Under the pieces are notes generated by a model. It was given only the letters and a program-made list of their open reading frames with translations, was not told the origin of the DNA and searched no databases. DNA of 64,000 bases from DASPJR01 sp035628505 (GTDB lineage Bacteria; Planctomycetota; SZUA-567; H5-PLA8): assembly GCA_035628505.1 (NCBI GenBank), contig DASPJR010000011.1, forward strand, positions 5,916-69,915, read 5' to 3'. Made by a program: the position numbers and the translations under genes. Positions 17,344-27,346 of the stretch are shown piece by piece; position 1 is the first letter of the stretch; each line of letters begins with the position of its first letter.

Positions 17344-17661
17344 AGCTGACGATCCTCCATCCTGTGCTCTGCCAAAAATCCGAATTGTATGCGTTGCTAA
17401 CGTTCAGTTTTCACTGATCGGCGCGGAATCCATAACAAAGCTCGTGCCACCAAAGAGCCCCTAAACGACTCGGGCAAGTCATTGACAACACTCGATTTGC
17501 AGACACAAGGATTTATGCGCACAACGAGCAGCACCCGCGCATCGGTTCAAACTGACGTAGTGACGCCGGCGGGGTGAACGTCAAAAAGGGGGTGTTGGTG
17601 GCTCTTGGCTGTTAGCTCTTGGCTCTTGGCTCTTGGCTCTTGGCTCTTGGCTCTTGGGGAA
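17344..17661. other. Intergenic region upstream of groEL
   Basis: This 318-base gap should hold the promoter of the chaperone operon. I see a ribosome site for groEL, no CIRCE inverted repeat and no convincing heat-shock promoter. A weak TTGTCA-17-TTTAGG pair on the minus strand near 17450-17485 is the best I can point to. The far end holds a 7-base tandem repeat (17600-17657). Confidence 0.5.
17600..17657. repeat. 7-base tandem repeat (gctcttg unit)
   Basis: About eight units of gctcttg, one of them variant (gctgtta), run in tandem and end about 5 bases before the stop codon of the Uma2 gene at 17662. It is one of the clearest period-7 tracts of the window. Confidence 0.9.
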
Positions 17662-18285
17662 CTACTCCGCGGAGAGTGCCTTCGTCACATTGACTGAAAA
17701 TCCGTCCAGCAGGACGGATGTGGCGGTGGAGCCTTTTTTGAAGATGCCGTGCTCGACATATTTTTGACCGTCGAGCTTAAGTACTGTAATCTGATTCTTC
17801 TTGGCGTCGACAATCCAGTATTCAGCAATTCCCGCCTGAGCGTACTCACGGCGCTTGGTGATCAGATCGCGCGTGCGCCCTTTTTCACTGACGATCTCCA
17901 TCACCAGATCGGCTGCTTCCCAGCCCTCGTTCTTGCGTTTGCGATCATTCGCTGCGAGCAGAAACAGAATGTCCGGTTCGCGATATTTCTGCGGGCGCAG
18001 ATGCAGTGGAACTCCCGCAAGTCGCACTTTTCCCAGCGCTCGCGCTTCGACGAATGCATCTAATACCTTGAAAATGAATGCTAGAATCGCCTGATGTTTA
18101 TCAGTCGGCACAGGGAGTACCTCAAGATAACCGTCCGAGAGTTCGACGAGCCGGTTGGTATCCAGCGCGAGTTCCAGATAATCCTCTTCGGACCACGTGC
18201 CTTGCGCCGGGTAGAAGCGTGCGAGTTCCCAGACGGGTTCACCTCGTCGAGACGGCTGAGGCGGCTTTGCAGTGTGAACGCTCAT
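17662..18285 (-). CDS. Uma2-family (DUF820) putative endonuclease
   Basis: The product is 207 residues from the ATG at 18285 (MSVHTAKPPQ); an open extension reaches 18333. It shows the Uma2 signatures 'RLVELSDGYLEVLP', 'YREPDILFLLAAN', 'AADLVMEIVSEKGRTRDLI' and 'EYAQAGIAEYWIVDAKKNQI', corresponding to the PD-(D/E)XK core. The role of the family is not established. It is the second of three Uma2 genes in the window, and they are not close copies of each other. No partner gene is adjacent. Confidence 0.92.
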   Translation of the reverse strand: MSVHTAKPPQPSRRGEPVWELARFYPAQGTWSEEDYLELALDTNRLVELSDGYLEVLPVPTDKHQAILAFIFKVLDAFVEARALGKVRLAGVPLHLRPQKYREPDILFLLAANDRKRKNEGWEAADLVMEIVSEKGRTRDLITKRREYAQAGIAEYWIVDAKKNQITVLKLDGQKYVEHGIFKKGSTATSVLLDGFSVNVTKALSAE

Positions 18286-18353
18286 TATGTTCTGACTGCT
18301 CCCAGGACCCTCTAAAGTATAGCGCGCCGGCATACGCGCGTCACGCTGATCTT

Positions 18354-20000
18354 TTACTCCGCCTTCGCCAGCCAGGCGTCAACGAGATTGGCGACGCGCA
18401 GGATCTCTTTCAGTTCAGCCGCGGTCCACTCGGGCGGATCCTGTATCGAGACCTTATATTTCAGGTCTGTATCGGACAACTTGCGCACCGCCGAATCACG
18501 CAGCCCGTCGCCTTCTCCTTCACTGAAGATGTCCCCCAGCACAGCCATGGCCCCGACGCGGACTTCTGTATCGGGATAGTCAAAAGCCTCGCGCAAGGTC
18601 TTGATCAGTTTAAGATGATTCAGGTTTTTCGGATTGCGGAACATATGAAGATGCAGGCCGTCCCGCCGCCGTGCCAGCGGCGTCATCACACCGCGCGCAA
18701 CGCGTTTTCCATCGTCCTGCAGGAACCATTTTACGGGCTCAAGCACATCCCGCAGCACACACCAGACAACCGTCTGAGCTCCCTCGTTCCGAATCCACTC
18801 ATGCTCGTGTTCACTGAGGCCTTTCCAGAGTTCCAGCACGTCCTCGCGCGGCGCGTGTCTGGCCAGCAGCGGCAGCACGGAATCCAGGGCAATCCTCTGA
18901 CGCGCCAGCGATAAAAGTTCCGGCATCGCCTCCTTAAAATGAGGATTGTCTTCCACATGCTCCAGCAACACGCGTCGCGACCAGTTCGGCGCGTGCCCGG
19001 TCTGCTTCTCATCGAGAATAAAGCGGAGGTCTTCGAGAGATCCATGGCGCGCCAGGTACGCAACTGCATCTTCATAATGCCGCATCCTGGGCAATGCGAT
19101 ATTGTGAACGGCACTTCTCGCCGCCACAGTAGCGACCTCAGGATAAACCCGCTTCAATCCCACCCATGCAAACATATTTGCCGGGTAACTCTCTGATTCA
19201 AACCGCTGCCACAAGCGCTGAGGAGATACCTTGCCGTGCTGCAGCAAGTTCTTCGTGGCGTGAAAGTGGTACTCCCCGGCGAGATTGTCCGTTGAGACTT
19301 CAGCGTGAACGAGCGATTCCATGCTGTCTCGGATGAAATCGGGCGCCGCGTCCGACCACCAGCCTGCCCAGCCGCTGCTCTCAAATTCCGCCTCGTTGAA
19401 GAACTGTGGTGACGCCGCCACAAGTAAATAGAGCGGCCCCGGCAGCAGAATAATGCCGAGCGCAGCGGTCATCGCCGCAAAGAAGATGCACCCTTCTTTG
19501 AGCGCCCTCTGCTGCCGCGGTTTAATCTGCTGCTCAATTTCCTGCGCCTGAATCCGGCGGCAGTAACCAAATGCCAGCGGTCCCGCAATCGCCAGCGCCA
19601 GCGTGAAGAATGGCCCGAACACCGGCACGCCGAAATAGACAGCCGTATTCAAAATGCGGTGCTCGCTCGGTGCGATCACAACTTCCCACAGCAGCGCGGT
19701 GGCGATGAACATTTCGAGCAGGCAGAAATAAAAGACCGCGATTGCCCAGCGGCTGAGCATGCCCTGCGCGGCGCTCAGAATCGCCCGCAACGCAAGTACA
19801 AACGACCAGAGGGTTCCGACCACCGCCGCAGACGAGGCTACCGTGAGCAGCGCCAGCGTTTCCCCAGTCGGCTCACTGACAAACACAGCCAATAAAACGA
19901 CAACAGCCGCGCACGCGAGAGCCAGTGCTTGAATCAGCACGGCGCTGCGTGCGAGCGGAGCTTTTTGATCTGGCTCAATCGCTGCTTTCGGAGCGTGCAT
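18354..20000 (-). CDS. Membrane protein with C-terminal HEAT-like repeats
   Basis: The product is 548 residues from the ATG at 20000, where AAGGAG lies just upstream (closer than ideal); the frame is open to 20054. After a cytoplasmic start it has five to six hydrophobic segments (about residues 20-45, 50-80, 85-110, 120-155, 180-200), then a soluble part of about 330 residues made of helical HEAT-like units ('LPLLARHAPREDVLELW', 'VRVGAMAVLGDIFSEGEG'). This plan is common in planctomycete proteins of unknown function. It is divergent from the PVC haem protein gene. I do not recognise a more specific family. Confidence 0.78.
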   Translation of the reverse strand: MHAPKAAIEPDQKAPLARSAVLIQALALACAAVVVLLAVFVSEPTGETLALLTVASSAAVVGTLWSFVLALRAILSAAQGMLSRWAIAVFYFCLLEMFIATALLWEVVIAPSEHRILNTAVYFGVPVFGPFFTLALAIAGPLAFGYCRRIQAQEIEQQIKPRQQRALKEGCIFFAAMTAALGIILLPGPLYLLVAASPQFFNEAEFESSGWAGWWSDAAPDFIRDSMESLVHAEVSTDNLAGEYHFHATKNLLQHGKVSPQRLWQRFESESYPANMFAWVGLKRVYPEVATVAARSAVHNIALPRMRHYEDAVAYLARHGSLEDLRFILDEKQTGHAPNWSRRVLLEHVEDNPHFKEAMPELLSLARQRIALDSVLPLLARHAPREDVLELWKGLSEHEHEWIRNEGAQTVVWCVLRDVLEPVKWFLQDDGKRVARGVMTPLARRRDGLHLHMFRNPKNLNHLKLIKTLREAFDYPDTEVRVGAMAVLGDIFSEGEGDGLRDSAVRKLSDTDLKYKVSIQDPPEWTAAELKEILRVANLVDAWLAKAE

Positions 20001-20354
20001 ATACTCCTTAACGGACAAGCCTGAAAAAAATGGCGCGAGTTTTGGCTGACCCACGGTGCTGACCTGCCGCGCCTAAGCCAGCTAGCAATATACTCCAGGC
20101 GACTTTGGGCGGCCGGTACGATCCGGCGCGGTAAGGGAGCGAAAGAAACGGAAACGGCGAAGGGCGGGCGCGGGACGCCCGCGCTCCATAACCTAGTGCC
20201 GGGCATGGCTCTTCCCTCTCTCCTTGTCTGTTCTTTGCGTTTTTGCGGCTTTGCGTGAGACGACTGTTCGCCTTGTCTTGTCAAGAAAGTACCACTCAAC
20301 TTGCTTTTTCGGTTTACTCACCTAGGGCAACCTGTCTTTACCGGAGGTCATTCG
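20001..20354. other. Divergent intergenic region with repeats
   Basis: This 354-base gap separates two divergent genes and must carry both promoters, though no strong -35/-10 pair stands out. It contains a GC-rich dyad (gggcgggcgcgggacgcccgcgctc near 20161-20186) and a copy of the 'ctttgcgttttt-gcggctttgcgtgag' repeat at 20231-20262. The ribosome site ggagg (20343-20347) belongs to the downstream gene. Confidence 0.6.
20231..20262. repeat. 'ctttgcg' intergenic repeat
   Basis: The sequence ttctttgcgtttttgcggc followed by tttgcgtgagacg matches blocks at 26331-26362, 27037-27066, 28533-28564 and 28651-28685, in either orientation. Confidence 0.8.
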
Positions 20355-23300
20355 ATGTCGTTTGCTGATCTGCGTCGCTTCTCCTTAATGAGTCTTCTCG
20401 CCGCCGCATGTGCCTTTGGCGGAGAACCCGCAAAACCTGCGTTCAAGCCCGCTGCCGCCAGCGGCCTGCTCGCGGATGTCAAAGTCCAGGACGGCTATAC
20501 GGCCACGCTGTACGCGGCCCCGCCGGAAGTCGGCTATCCCACCGGCCTGGTCTGCGCGCCCAATGGTGATCTGTTTGTCGCCATCGACCAGAATGGCTCG
20601 CTCGGGCACGATCCAAACCGCGGCTTCATCGTCCGCTGCGAAGATAAGGACGGCGATGGGAAGGCCGAGAAGGTCGTCCAGTTTGCCAAGCTCGACAGCC
20701 CGCGCGGGCTGGTTCACACCGGCGACAAACTCTTCGTGCTCAACCCGCCGACTCTAACGGTGTTCAAGATTAATCCCGATGGCAGCGCGTCCGAGCCTGA
20801 AATCCTGGTCAAAAAAATGGGCGGCGGTCGCGAGCATCCGCGCGGCGCCGATCACACGACCAATCAGATCCAGATCGGCATCGACGGCTGGATCTACATC
20901 GCGGTCGGCGATTTCGGATTCTTCAAAGCCGTCGACAAGAGCGGCAAGGAACTGGAGTACCACGGCGGCGGCGTCGCGCGCGTGCGGCAGGACGGCACTG
21001 AGCTTGAGATCGTCTCGTGGGGCCAGCGCAACATTTACGACATGGCGATCAGCCCGCTGCTGGACATTTTCACGCGCGACAACACCAACGACGGCGATGG
21101 CTGGGACGTGCACCTCAGCCATGTCATCATGGGCGCCAACTACGGCTATCCCTCTCATTATAAGAGCTTCCGCGACGAGATGATTCCCGAGCTGGTCGAT
21201 TACGGCGGCGGCTCGCCGTGCGGCTCGCTGTATCTCGATGAGCCCGGCTTTCCCGAAGGCGTTGGCAACGCGCTGTACACCTGCGAGTGGGGACGCGGAC
21301 CGGTTTTCCGCCATCCGCTCGAAGCCAGCGGCGCGAGCTTCAAAGCACAGCAGGTGCCTTTTGTCGAGCTGACTCGCGCGACCGATATGGAAGTAGACGG
21401 GCAAGGCAGACTGTACATCTGCAGCTGGAAAAACGGCGGATTCAGCTACGCCAAACCCGACGTCGGCTACGTCGCGCGCGTGACCTATAACGAGAACAAA
21501 ACGCCGGCCTTCCCGGACCTTTCTAAAGCCAGCGACGCCGACCTGGTCGCATTTATGGCGTCAAACAGCCACTTCAAGCGCATCCACACGCAGCACGAGA
21601 TGCTGCGCCGCGGCGCCAAGCCGGAGTTCATCTCAGGCCTGGAAAAGTTGGCGCTCACCGACGGGCCGATCAATCCACGCGTAGCAGCGATCTTCACGCT
21701 CAAGCAGCTCCTCGGCGCCAAGTCGCACGACGCGCTCATCAAGATGGCCGGCACGCCGGCCATCAAGGAGTTCGCGCTGCGCGCTCTGGCCGATCGCAAG
21801 AGCGAAGGCAAGGACGTACCGACGAAGCTGTTTGTCGATTCGCTCAGCGACAACAACCCGCGCGTGCGGCTGCAGGCCGCAACCGGACTTCTGCGCCTGG
21901 AACGCCGCGACGCAGCCGACGCGCTGATACCGGCGCTGAGCGATGCTGACTATTACGTCTCGCACATCGCCTTCCGCGCGCTCGTCGCGCTGAATGCCGG
22001 AGAGGAATGCCTGAAAGCGCTCGACAAATCGCCGAACAACATCGGCGTGCTCAAACCGTTGCAGATCATGCACGATCCCAAGGTTGTCGACGGCCTGCTC
22101 GAACGACTGCCGAAGGCGCAGGACCCGGCGCTCAAGCACGGCATTCTCAAGGCGCTCTGCCGGCTGCATTTCAAGGAAGCGCCGTGGGACGGAAGCTGGT
22201 GGGGCACGCGGCCGGACAGCAGCGGCCCGTACTTCAAGCACACGACCTGGGAGGCCTCGGAGAAAATCGGCGCGGCGCTGAAAACGGCGCTCAACAGCGG
22301 CGATGCTGCAACGGTCAAGCCGCTCATCATGGAACTGCAGAAGCACAAGATCGATATGCCTGAAGCGATGTCCATGCTGCTGAAATTTGCGGAGCAGGAT
22401 CCGGCTTTGCGCGAGAGCGTCGTGACGATGATGTCCAAGCGCAAGGAGCTCACCGCCGAAAGTGCGGGCCTGCTTGAGAAGATCGCCCTCTCTGAAAGCT
22501 CGGACGCAGCCTTGCGCACCAAGACGTTTGGCGTGCTGCAGAAGTTCAACAACGAACCCGCACAGAACGCGGCCGTCCGCGTGCTCATCGGATTCGGCGC
22601 CGAAAACAAACCTGAGCTGACACGCGCGCGCGAGAGCTATTTCAGAGACGGCGAGCGCGCCAAGCAGGTTCCGTATTTTTCCAAGCTCTCTGCGAGCGAC
22701 AAGGCCGCCGAACGCGAGATCGCCTTCAGCGTGCTGCTGCAGGTCGCCGGAAACAAGCAGGCGAAGAACGAGCAGAAAGCCGCCGCGAACAAAGTCATCG
22801 ATGCCGCGTGGGCCAAGCCGGCAGCAGCGGAGCTGCTCAAGGCCATTGCACACGCGAAAGCCAACGATTACGCCGCGAAAGTGAAGGAGAAGCTCGCCGA
22901 CACCAACGCTGAAATCGCCGCGGCAGCCGGACTGGCCGCCAAAGCACTGAAGCTCGATGGCAAAGCCGCCTCAGGTCCGGCCAAGCCGACGATCGGCACG
23001 CTGGACGTTGAGAAAGTCACGGCCGAAGCGATGAAGATCAAAGGCGATGAAAAAGTCGGCGCCGATCTGTTCGTGAAGCAGCGCTGCGTGGCCTGTCACA
23101 CGATTACCAAGGCCGAGGGCCTGAAGGGACCGTTCCTCGGCGATGTGGCCACGCGCTACAAGCGCGCCGAGCTGCTCGAATCGATTCTCAGCCCGAATGC
23201 AAAGATCGCGCAGGGCTTCGTGGGCTATCTCTTCAAGATGAAAGACGGCAAACGCTACGAGGGCTTTGTCTCGAAGGAAGCTGGCGAAGAAGTTGAAATC

Positions 23301-23462
23301 CGCAACGCGGCCGGCGAAGCGCAGATGCTCCCGCTTCACGAAATAGAAAAGCGGACCGAGCTGAAAACGTCGATCATGCCATCGGGCATCGTCGACAACC
23401 TGACTGTCGAGGAGTTCGCAAGCCTGCTGGCCTATCTGGAATCCATGAAAGTAGCGAAGTAA
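20355..23462 (+). CDS. PVC-type haem-binding beta-propeller protein
   Basis: The product is 1035 residues from the ATG at 20355, chosen because GGAGG lies 7 bases upstream and a hydrophobic signal segment (about residues 8-22) follows. Residues 40-385 resemble the sugar-dehydrogenase-type beta-propeller of planctomycete secreted proteins ('PTGLVCAPNGDLFVAID', 'RGADHTTNQIQIGIDGWIYI'). A HEAT-rich middle (about 400-890) follows. The C-terminal haem domain has CVACH (C911, C914, H915) and ends 'DNLTVEEFASLLAYLES', the pattern of the putative haem-binding domain family TIGR02603. It is probably periplasmic and involved in electron transfer during oxidation of a sugar or alcohol; the substrate is not known. 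A strong terminator ends the unit. Confidence 0.93.
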   Translation: MSFADLRRFSLMSLLAAACAFGGEPAKPAFKPAAASGLLADVKVQDGYTATLYAAPPEVGYPTGLVCAPNGDLFVAIDQNGSLGHDPNRGFIVRCEDKDGDGKAEKVVQFAKLDSPRGLVHTGDKLFVLNPPTLTVFKINPDGSASEPEILVKKMGGGREHPRGADHTTNQIQIGIDGWIYIAVGDFGFFKAVDKSGKELEYHGGGVARVRQDGTELEIVSWGQRNIYDMAISPLLDIFTRDNTNDGDGWDVHLSHVIMGANYGYPSHYKSFRDEMIPELVDYGGGSPCGSLYLDEPGFPEGVGNALYTCEWGRGPVFRHPLEASGASFKAQQVPFVELTRATDMEVDGQGRLYICSWKNGGFSYAKPDVGYVARVTYNENKTPAFPDLSKASDADLVAFMASNSHFKRIHTQHEMLRRGAKPEFISGLEKLALTDGPINPRVAAIFTLKQLLGAKSHDALIKMAGTPAIKEFALRALADRKSEGKDVPTKLFVDSLSDNNPRVRLQAATGLLRLERRDAADALIPALSDADYYVSHIAFRALVALNAGEECLKALDKSPNNIGVLKPLQIMHDPKVVDGLLERLPKAQDPALKHGILKALCRLHFKEAPWDGSWWGTRPDSSGPYFKHTTWEASEKIGAALKTALNSGDAATVKPLIMELQKHKIDMPEAMSMLLKFAEQDPALRESVVTMMSKRKELTAESAGLLEKIALSESSDAALRTKTFGVLQKFNNEPAQNAAVRVLIGFGAENKPELTRARESYFRDGERAKQVPYFSKLSASDKAAEREIAFSVLLQVAGNKQAKNEQKAAANKVIDAAWAKPAAAELLKAIAHAKANDYAAKVKEKLADTNAEIAAAAGLAAKALKLDGKAASGPAKPTIGTLDVEKVTAEAMKIKGDEKVGADLFVKQRCVACHTITKAEGLKGPFLGDVATRYKRAELLESILSPNAKIAQGFVGYLFKMKDGKRYEGFVSKEAGEEVEIRNAAGEAQMLPLHEIEKRTELKTSIMPSGIVDNLTVEEFASLLAYLESMKVAK

Positions 23463-23495
23463 GCAGCGTCGTCAGAGATACATGAACGAAGGAGA

Positions 23496-23526
23496 AAAAA
23501 GCAGCCGCTAACCGGCTGCTTTTTTT
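23496..23526 (+). terminator. Rho-independent terminator after the haem protein gene
   Basis: A perfect 7-bp stem gcagccg/cggctgc (23502-23508 with 23514-23520) has a 5-base loop and is followed by six Ts, with six As before it, so it can work in both directions. It starts 34 bases after the stop. Confidence 0.93.
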
Positions 23527-23609
23527 GCGTGTGGAATTTGACGTGGAAGCCGAAAGCGGGCATAAGCACATTGTGCGGCCAGCGCCGCGCACAACAATTG
23601 GTCCAGGCA

Positions 23610-26324
23610 ATGTCAACCTCTGATCGCCTCAAACCTAAAGCTGCAATAGAAGAGCGCAAGAGCCCAGCCGGGCCCCCTCTTTCGGCGGAGGTGAAAGAAA
23701 GCGAACAGCGCTTCAAAGAGCTCTTTAAGCATCTGCCGATTCCCACGTATCTCTGGAAACGCCTCGACGACGATTTCATTTTTTTCGACGCCAATGACGC
23801 TGGTCTTGCTGTAACCAATGGCCAGGCCAGCACTGTCTTTGGAATCAGTGTCAGTAAACTTTACGCAACGCGGCCGGACATCGTCGCCGACATCACACGC
23901 TGTTTCGATCAGCGCACCACCATCAAGCGCGAGATGACCTATTCGTTTCAGGTCGTGGACAAAACGGCGGAACTGGTCGTCACCTACGTCTACGTTCCTC
24001 CCGACATGGTGATGGTGCATACCGAGGACGTCACCGAACGCAAAAAGGCCGAGGCCGCGTTGCGTGACAGCAACGAGCGCTACCGGGCTCTGTTTGAGAA
24101 CGCGCCGCTCGGTCTTGGCGTCGCCAACGAACAGGGCAAGCTGCTGGCCTTCAATGACGCCATGATGCAGCCTGGCGGCTACACGCGCGAAGACATTGAG
24201 CGCATCGGCAATGTCGCTGCGCTTTATGCCTTCCCCGAGGAGCGCGACCGCGCTCTTTCGCTTGCACGCGCGCAGGGCTACCTGAGACAGCATGAAGTCC
24301 GCTTTCGCCGAAAAGACGGCAGCACATACCTGGCCCGCTTAAGCCTGCAACCCATCACCCTGGATGGGCAGCGCGGCTGGCAGGCGATGGCCGAAGACAT
24401 CACCGAACGCAAGAAGGCCGAAGTGGCTCTGGCGGAAAGCGAAGAGCGCCTGCGCCTGGCGCTCGAAGCCGGCGGCATGGGCATCTGGGCTTGGGACATT
24501 CCGACCGGGAAAATAGTCTGGTCGGAACGGCACAGCACGCTGTTTGGAATGAAGCATGGTGAGTTCGACGGCAGCTACGAAATGTTCATCAAGTGTGTTC
24601 ATCCGGAAGACCGTGCAGTCGTGGAGAACACGATTCAGACCGCTCGCCAGCAACACACGCATATGCAGCATGATCTCCGGGTGGTCTGGCCGGACGGCTC
24701 GATACACTGGATCTCCGGCCGTGGGCAGTTCGATTACAATGCCGATGGCGAAGCGGTGCGCATGTATGGCGTGGTGTGGGACATCACCGACCGCAAGCAG
24801 GCCGAAGAGAAATTGCGGAAAAGCGAAGCAAGCCTGCGCGAAGCGCAGCGTGTGGCGAAACTGGGGCACTGGGATTGGAACCTCCAGACGAATGAAGCTT
24901 CGTGGTCGGAGGAGCTTTACGCGATTGCAGCTCTTGATCCGAGCGTGCGGATAACGTACGAAACTTTTTTTTCGCTGATTCATCCCGACGATCATGAACC
25001 GATCAAGCAGGCTGTCGCCGATGCGCTCGTCGGGCGCCGCCCGTACAACATTGAAATGAGGATGATCCGCCCGAACGGCGAAGTGCGTGTGTGCCACTCA
25101 CAGGGCCAGGTCGGGTTCGGAGAGAACGGTACGGCCGTACGCCTGCACGGCACCTTGCAGGATATCACGGAGCGCAAACAGCTGGCAATGCAGCTGCTTC
25201 AGGCGCAGAAGATGGAAAGCCTCGGCCGGCTCGCCGGCGGACTGGCGCACGAGTTCAACAACCTGCTCACCGGAATTTTCGGCTACACCGAGCTGCTTGC
25301 ATTAAAGGCTGGGCCGCAGTTCAGCGAAGACCTCGCCGGCATCCGCCAGATGGCCGCGCGCGCCGCGACGCTCACGCGGCAACTGCTGGATTTCTCACGC
25401 AGGCAGACCGTGGCGCCAAAAGTGATCGATCTTAACGAAGTCATCCGTGCGATGACCGATATGCTCAGGCGGCTGCTCGGCGCCAGCATCCAGCTTCAAT
25501 CGCTTCTCTCCAGCGGCCTGGCAAGCGTGAAGATCGACCCTGCGCAGTTCGAACAGGTTCTGCTGAATCTCACCTTGAACGCGCGCGATACGATGAGCGC
25601 CGGCGGAACCCTGCGCATCGAAACGGAGAATTGCCGCCTGGACGCAGACCAGGCTCAGCAGTTCGGCGGCGTGCCGGCGGGCGCCTACGTGTGCGTCACC
25701 GTGACCGACAGCGGCACGGGAATCCGCGATGAAATCAAGAAGCACCTCTTCGAGCCGTTCTATACGACAAAAGAAACCGGCCGCGGCACGGGGCTGGGCC
25801 TGGCAACGTGCTACGGCATCATCACGCAGAACGGCGGGCACATCTGGGCCGAAGATGCTCCCGGTGGCGGCGCGTCGTTCAAGCTGATTCTGCCGGCCTG
25901 CGCGGAGGTTCCGGAGAAAAGAGCGCCGGCAAACACGCCTTTCCTTCCCAGCGGCCGCGAGCGCGTGCTTCTGGTTGAAGACGAGCCCGACGTCCGGCAC
26001 GTGATGGCCTGTTCGCTTCGCAATGCCGGCTACACGCTGCTCTGCGCAGGCGACGGCCGCGAAGCCATGAAGGTTCTGAATGACGCCGGCCACGACATCG
26101 ATCTGCTGATTACGGACCTTGTCATGCCCGGGCTGGGCGGCCGCGAGCTGGCCCAGCAGCTCGGCGCGCGAGTGAAGAACCTGCGCACACTGTTTATCTC
26201 CGGCTACACGGCCGACGACGTGATGCGTGAATCGATCCTGAGCGAACGCGTGGACTTCCTGCAGAAACCCTTCACGCCCGAATCGCTGATCTTGAAAATA
26301 CGCGAAGTTCTCGACCGGCGCTGA
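23610..26324 (+). CDS. Soluble multi-PAS hybrid histidine kinase with receiver domain
   Basis: The product is 904 residues from the ATG at 23610; the open extension to 23529 is probably not translated. No membrane segment is seen, so the sensor is cytosolic. Four PAS/PAC units occupy about residues 20-530, each ending near 'DITERK' or 'DITDRK' linkers. The dimerisation domain has 'RLAGGLAHEFNNLL' with the phospho-acceptor H547. The ATPase domain has the N box near 'LNLTLNARDTMSAGG', then 'DSGTGI' and 'GRGTGLGLATCYGI'. The C-terminal receiver has acidic residues in 'VEDEPD' and the phospho-accepting D836 in ITDLVMPG. A separate output regulator is not adjacent, so the target is unknown. Confidence 0.95.
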   Translation: MSTSDRLKPKAAIEERKSPAGPPLSAEVKESEQRFKELFKHLPIPTYLWKRLDDDFIFFDANDAGLAVTNGQASTVFGISVSKLYATRPDIVADITRCFDQRTTIKREMTYSFQVVDKTAELVVTYVYVPPDMVMVHTEDVTERKKAEAALRDSNERYRALFENAPLGLGVANEQGKLLAFNDAMMQPGGYTREDIERIGNVAALYAFPEERDRALSLARAQGYLRQHEVRFRRKDGSTYLARLSLQPITLDGQRGWQAMAEDITERKKAEVALAESEERLRLALEAGGMGIWAWDIPTGKIVWSERHSTLFGMKHGEFDGSYEMFIKCVHPEDRAVVENTIQTARQQHTHMQHDLRVVWPDGSIHWISGRGQFDYNADGEAVRMYGVVWDITDRKQAEEKLRKSEASLREAQRVAKLGHWDWNLQTNEASWSEELYAIAALDPSVRITYETFFSLIHPDDHEPIKQAVADALVGRRPYNIEMRMIRPNGEVRVCHSQGQVGFGENGTAVRLHGTLQDITERKQLAMQLLQAQKMESLGRLAGGLAHEFNNLLTGIFGYTELLALKAGPQFSEDLAGIRQMAARAATLTRQLLDFSRRQTVAPKVIDLNEVIRAMTDMLRRLLGASIQLQSLLSSGLASVKIDPAQFEQVLLNLTLNARDTMSAGGTLRIETENCRLDADQAQQFGGVPAGAYVCVTVTDSGTGIRDEIKKHLFEPFYTTKETGRGTGLGLATCYGIITQNGGHIWAEDAPGGGASFKLILPACAEVPEKRAPANTPFLPSGRERVLLVEDEPDVRHVMACSLRNAGYTLLCAGDGREAMKVLNDAGHDIDLLITDLVMPGLGGRELAQQLGARVKNLRTLFISGYTADDVMRESILSERVDFLQKPFTPESLILKIREVLDRR

Positions 26325-26330
26325 ACGAGT

Positions 26331-26362
26331 TTGCCTCACGCAGAGACGCAAAGGCGCAAAGA
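26331..26362. repeat. 'gacgcaaaggcgcaaag' intergenic repeat
   Basis: A copy of the ctttgcg family in reverse orientation lies just after the kinase gene. Confidence 0.75.
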
Positions 26363-26416
26363 AAGGAACCGCACGGAAGAAAGACGATATCTGGCAATTA
26401 ATCGGGGGAGTCCGCT

Positions 26417-27007
26417 ATGGCAAGTCACCTATCTAATTGGAAACGTGAAGAGACAGCGGACGGAACCCTGCGCTACCGCGAAGGCTTTCATCGCGGAAAG
26501 TTTGTTTTCAGCGCGATCTGCTGGCTGTTTGGGACTGCATTTCTCCTCCCCGCACTGTTTGCGAATGTAAAAATGGGCATGCGGGTCTCCGGCGTGTTCG
26601 TATTTCTGATGACAGGCTGGGTCGGGTATATCCACTCGTTTGCACGACACGCCTTTGTTCTCGATAAGGCGGCAAAGCGCGGATGTATTGAGCTCATTCA
26701 CGATCGATCGTTCTGGCCCTGGGATACCCAGCTGCTGGCTCTGCAGTTCGTGACCCAAGTGAAAGTCGAGGGCAGCAATGTCTACGTTGTTGAAGATTTC
26801 ACGCCCACCCCCGCCGAACTCGAACAGATGCCTGCCGAAGAGCGTGAACTGCACCAGAACGGCCGCGTTCTGACTGTACACCAGAGAGTACTTGCGCAAG
26901 TACGCGACCCGGCCTTGGCCCTACAGATGGCGCGGGAAGTCGCTGCCTATCTTCAGGTGCCTCTAAAAGAGCCCGCTGAGCATCAGACAGCCACCAGCAC
27001 CAACTGA
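26417..27007 (+). CDS. Membrane protein of unknown function
   Basis: The 196-residue product starts at an ATG preceded by GGGGGAG (26403-26409). Two adjacent hydrophobic segments (about residues 30-50 and 57-75) form a hairpin. A soluble C-terminal part of about 115 residues follows, with beta-strand-like 'VKVEGSNVYVVEDF', which resembles a PH-like domain fold but lacks a diagnostic motif. Its neighbours give no functional clue. Confidence 0.75.
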   Translation: MASHLSNWKREETADGTLRYREGFHRGKFVFSAICWLFGTAFLLPALFANVKMGMRVSGVFVFLMTGWVGYIHSFARHAFVLDKAAKRGCIELIHDRSFWPWDTQLLALQFVTQVKVEGSNVYVVEDFTPTPAELEQMPAEERELHQNGRVLTVHQRVLAQVRDPALALQMAREVAAYLQVPLKEPAEHQTATSTN

Positions 27008-27346
27008 AACGTTAATTTTCATTCGCCGTCACCCTCCTCCTTTGCGCCTTTTGCGTCTTTGCGTGAGCAAAAAAAAGAAAAGATTTTGGTTGATCTTTGG
27101 ACCGGCATAAGGTAACTTTATGGCAGAGCTCGCCTGAATCCTATTGACCTCAGTCCGCTGCAATTGCGGCGGTGAGTGAAACCAGGTGACGCTCAGTATT
27201 ACGAGTCGAATTACACCTTCACGCTTTCTTCAATGCTGCCAAAAAGGCGCGCGCTCCTGCCTGGAGCCCTCGTGCCCGCGCATAAGCCGGCAGGCACGCT
27301 CTGCCCCGCCGCCGCTGCGTGAGGTGTGATCGGAAAGGAAAGACCT
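27008..27346. other. Intergenic region, 339 bases
   Basis: No gene is supported here. It contains a ctttgcg-family block (cctcctttgcgccttttgcg onward, 27037-27066) and a short run of GC-rich imperfect dyads before the next ribosome site. A promoter for the 27347 gene should lie here, but I could not pick one. Confidence 0.5.

Noticed and set aside
15730..17349. A 539-residue open frame on the plus strand across the canonical groEL
   Set aside because: It is antisense to a well-supported groEL, has the repetitive His/Asp/Val/Gly composition of a frame opposite a GC-rich gene, and no motif.
13419..17657. Possible CRISPR array from regularly spaced repeats
   Set aside because: Units are 7 bases in direct contact, without 30-40 base spacers, and no cas gene is present.
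17344..17661. CIRCE element or sigma-32 promoter for the chaperone operon
   Set aside because: Searched by eye on both strands for ttagcactc/gagtgctaa arms and a cttgaa-type -35; none found.
21633..22853. A 406-residue minus-strand open frame inside the haem protein gene
   Set aside because: Antisense shadow of a gene with a clear domain series; no ribosome site at its start.
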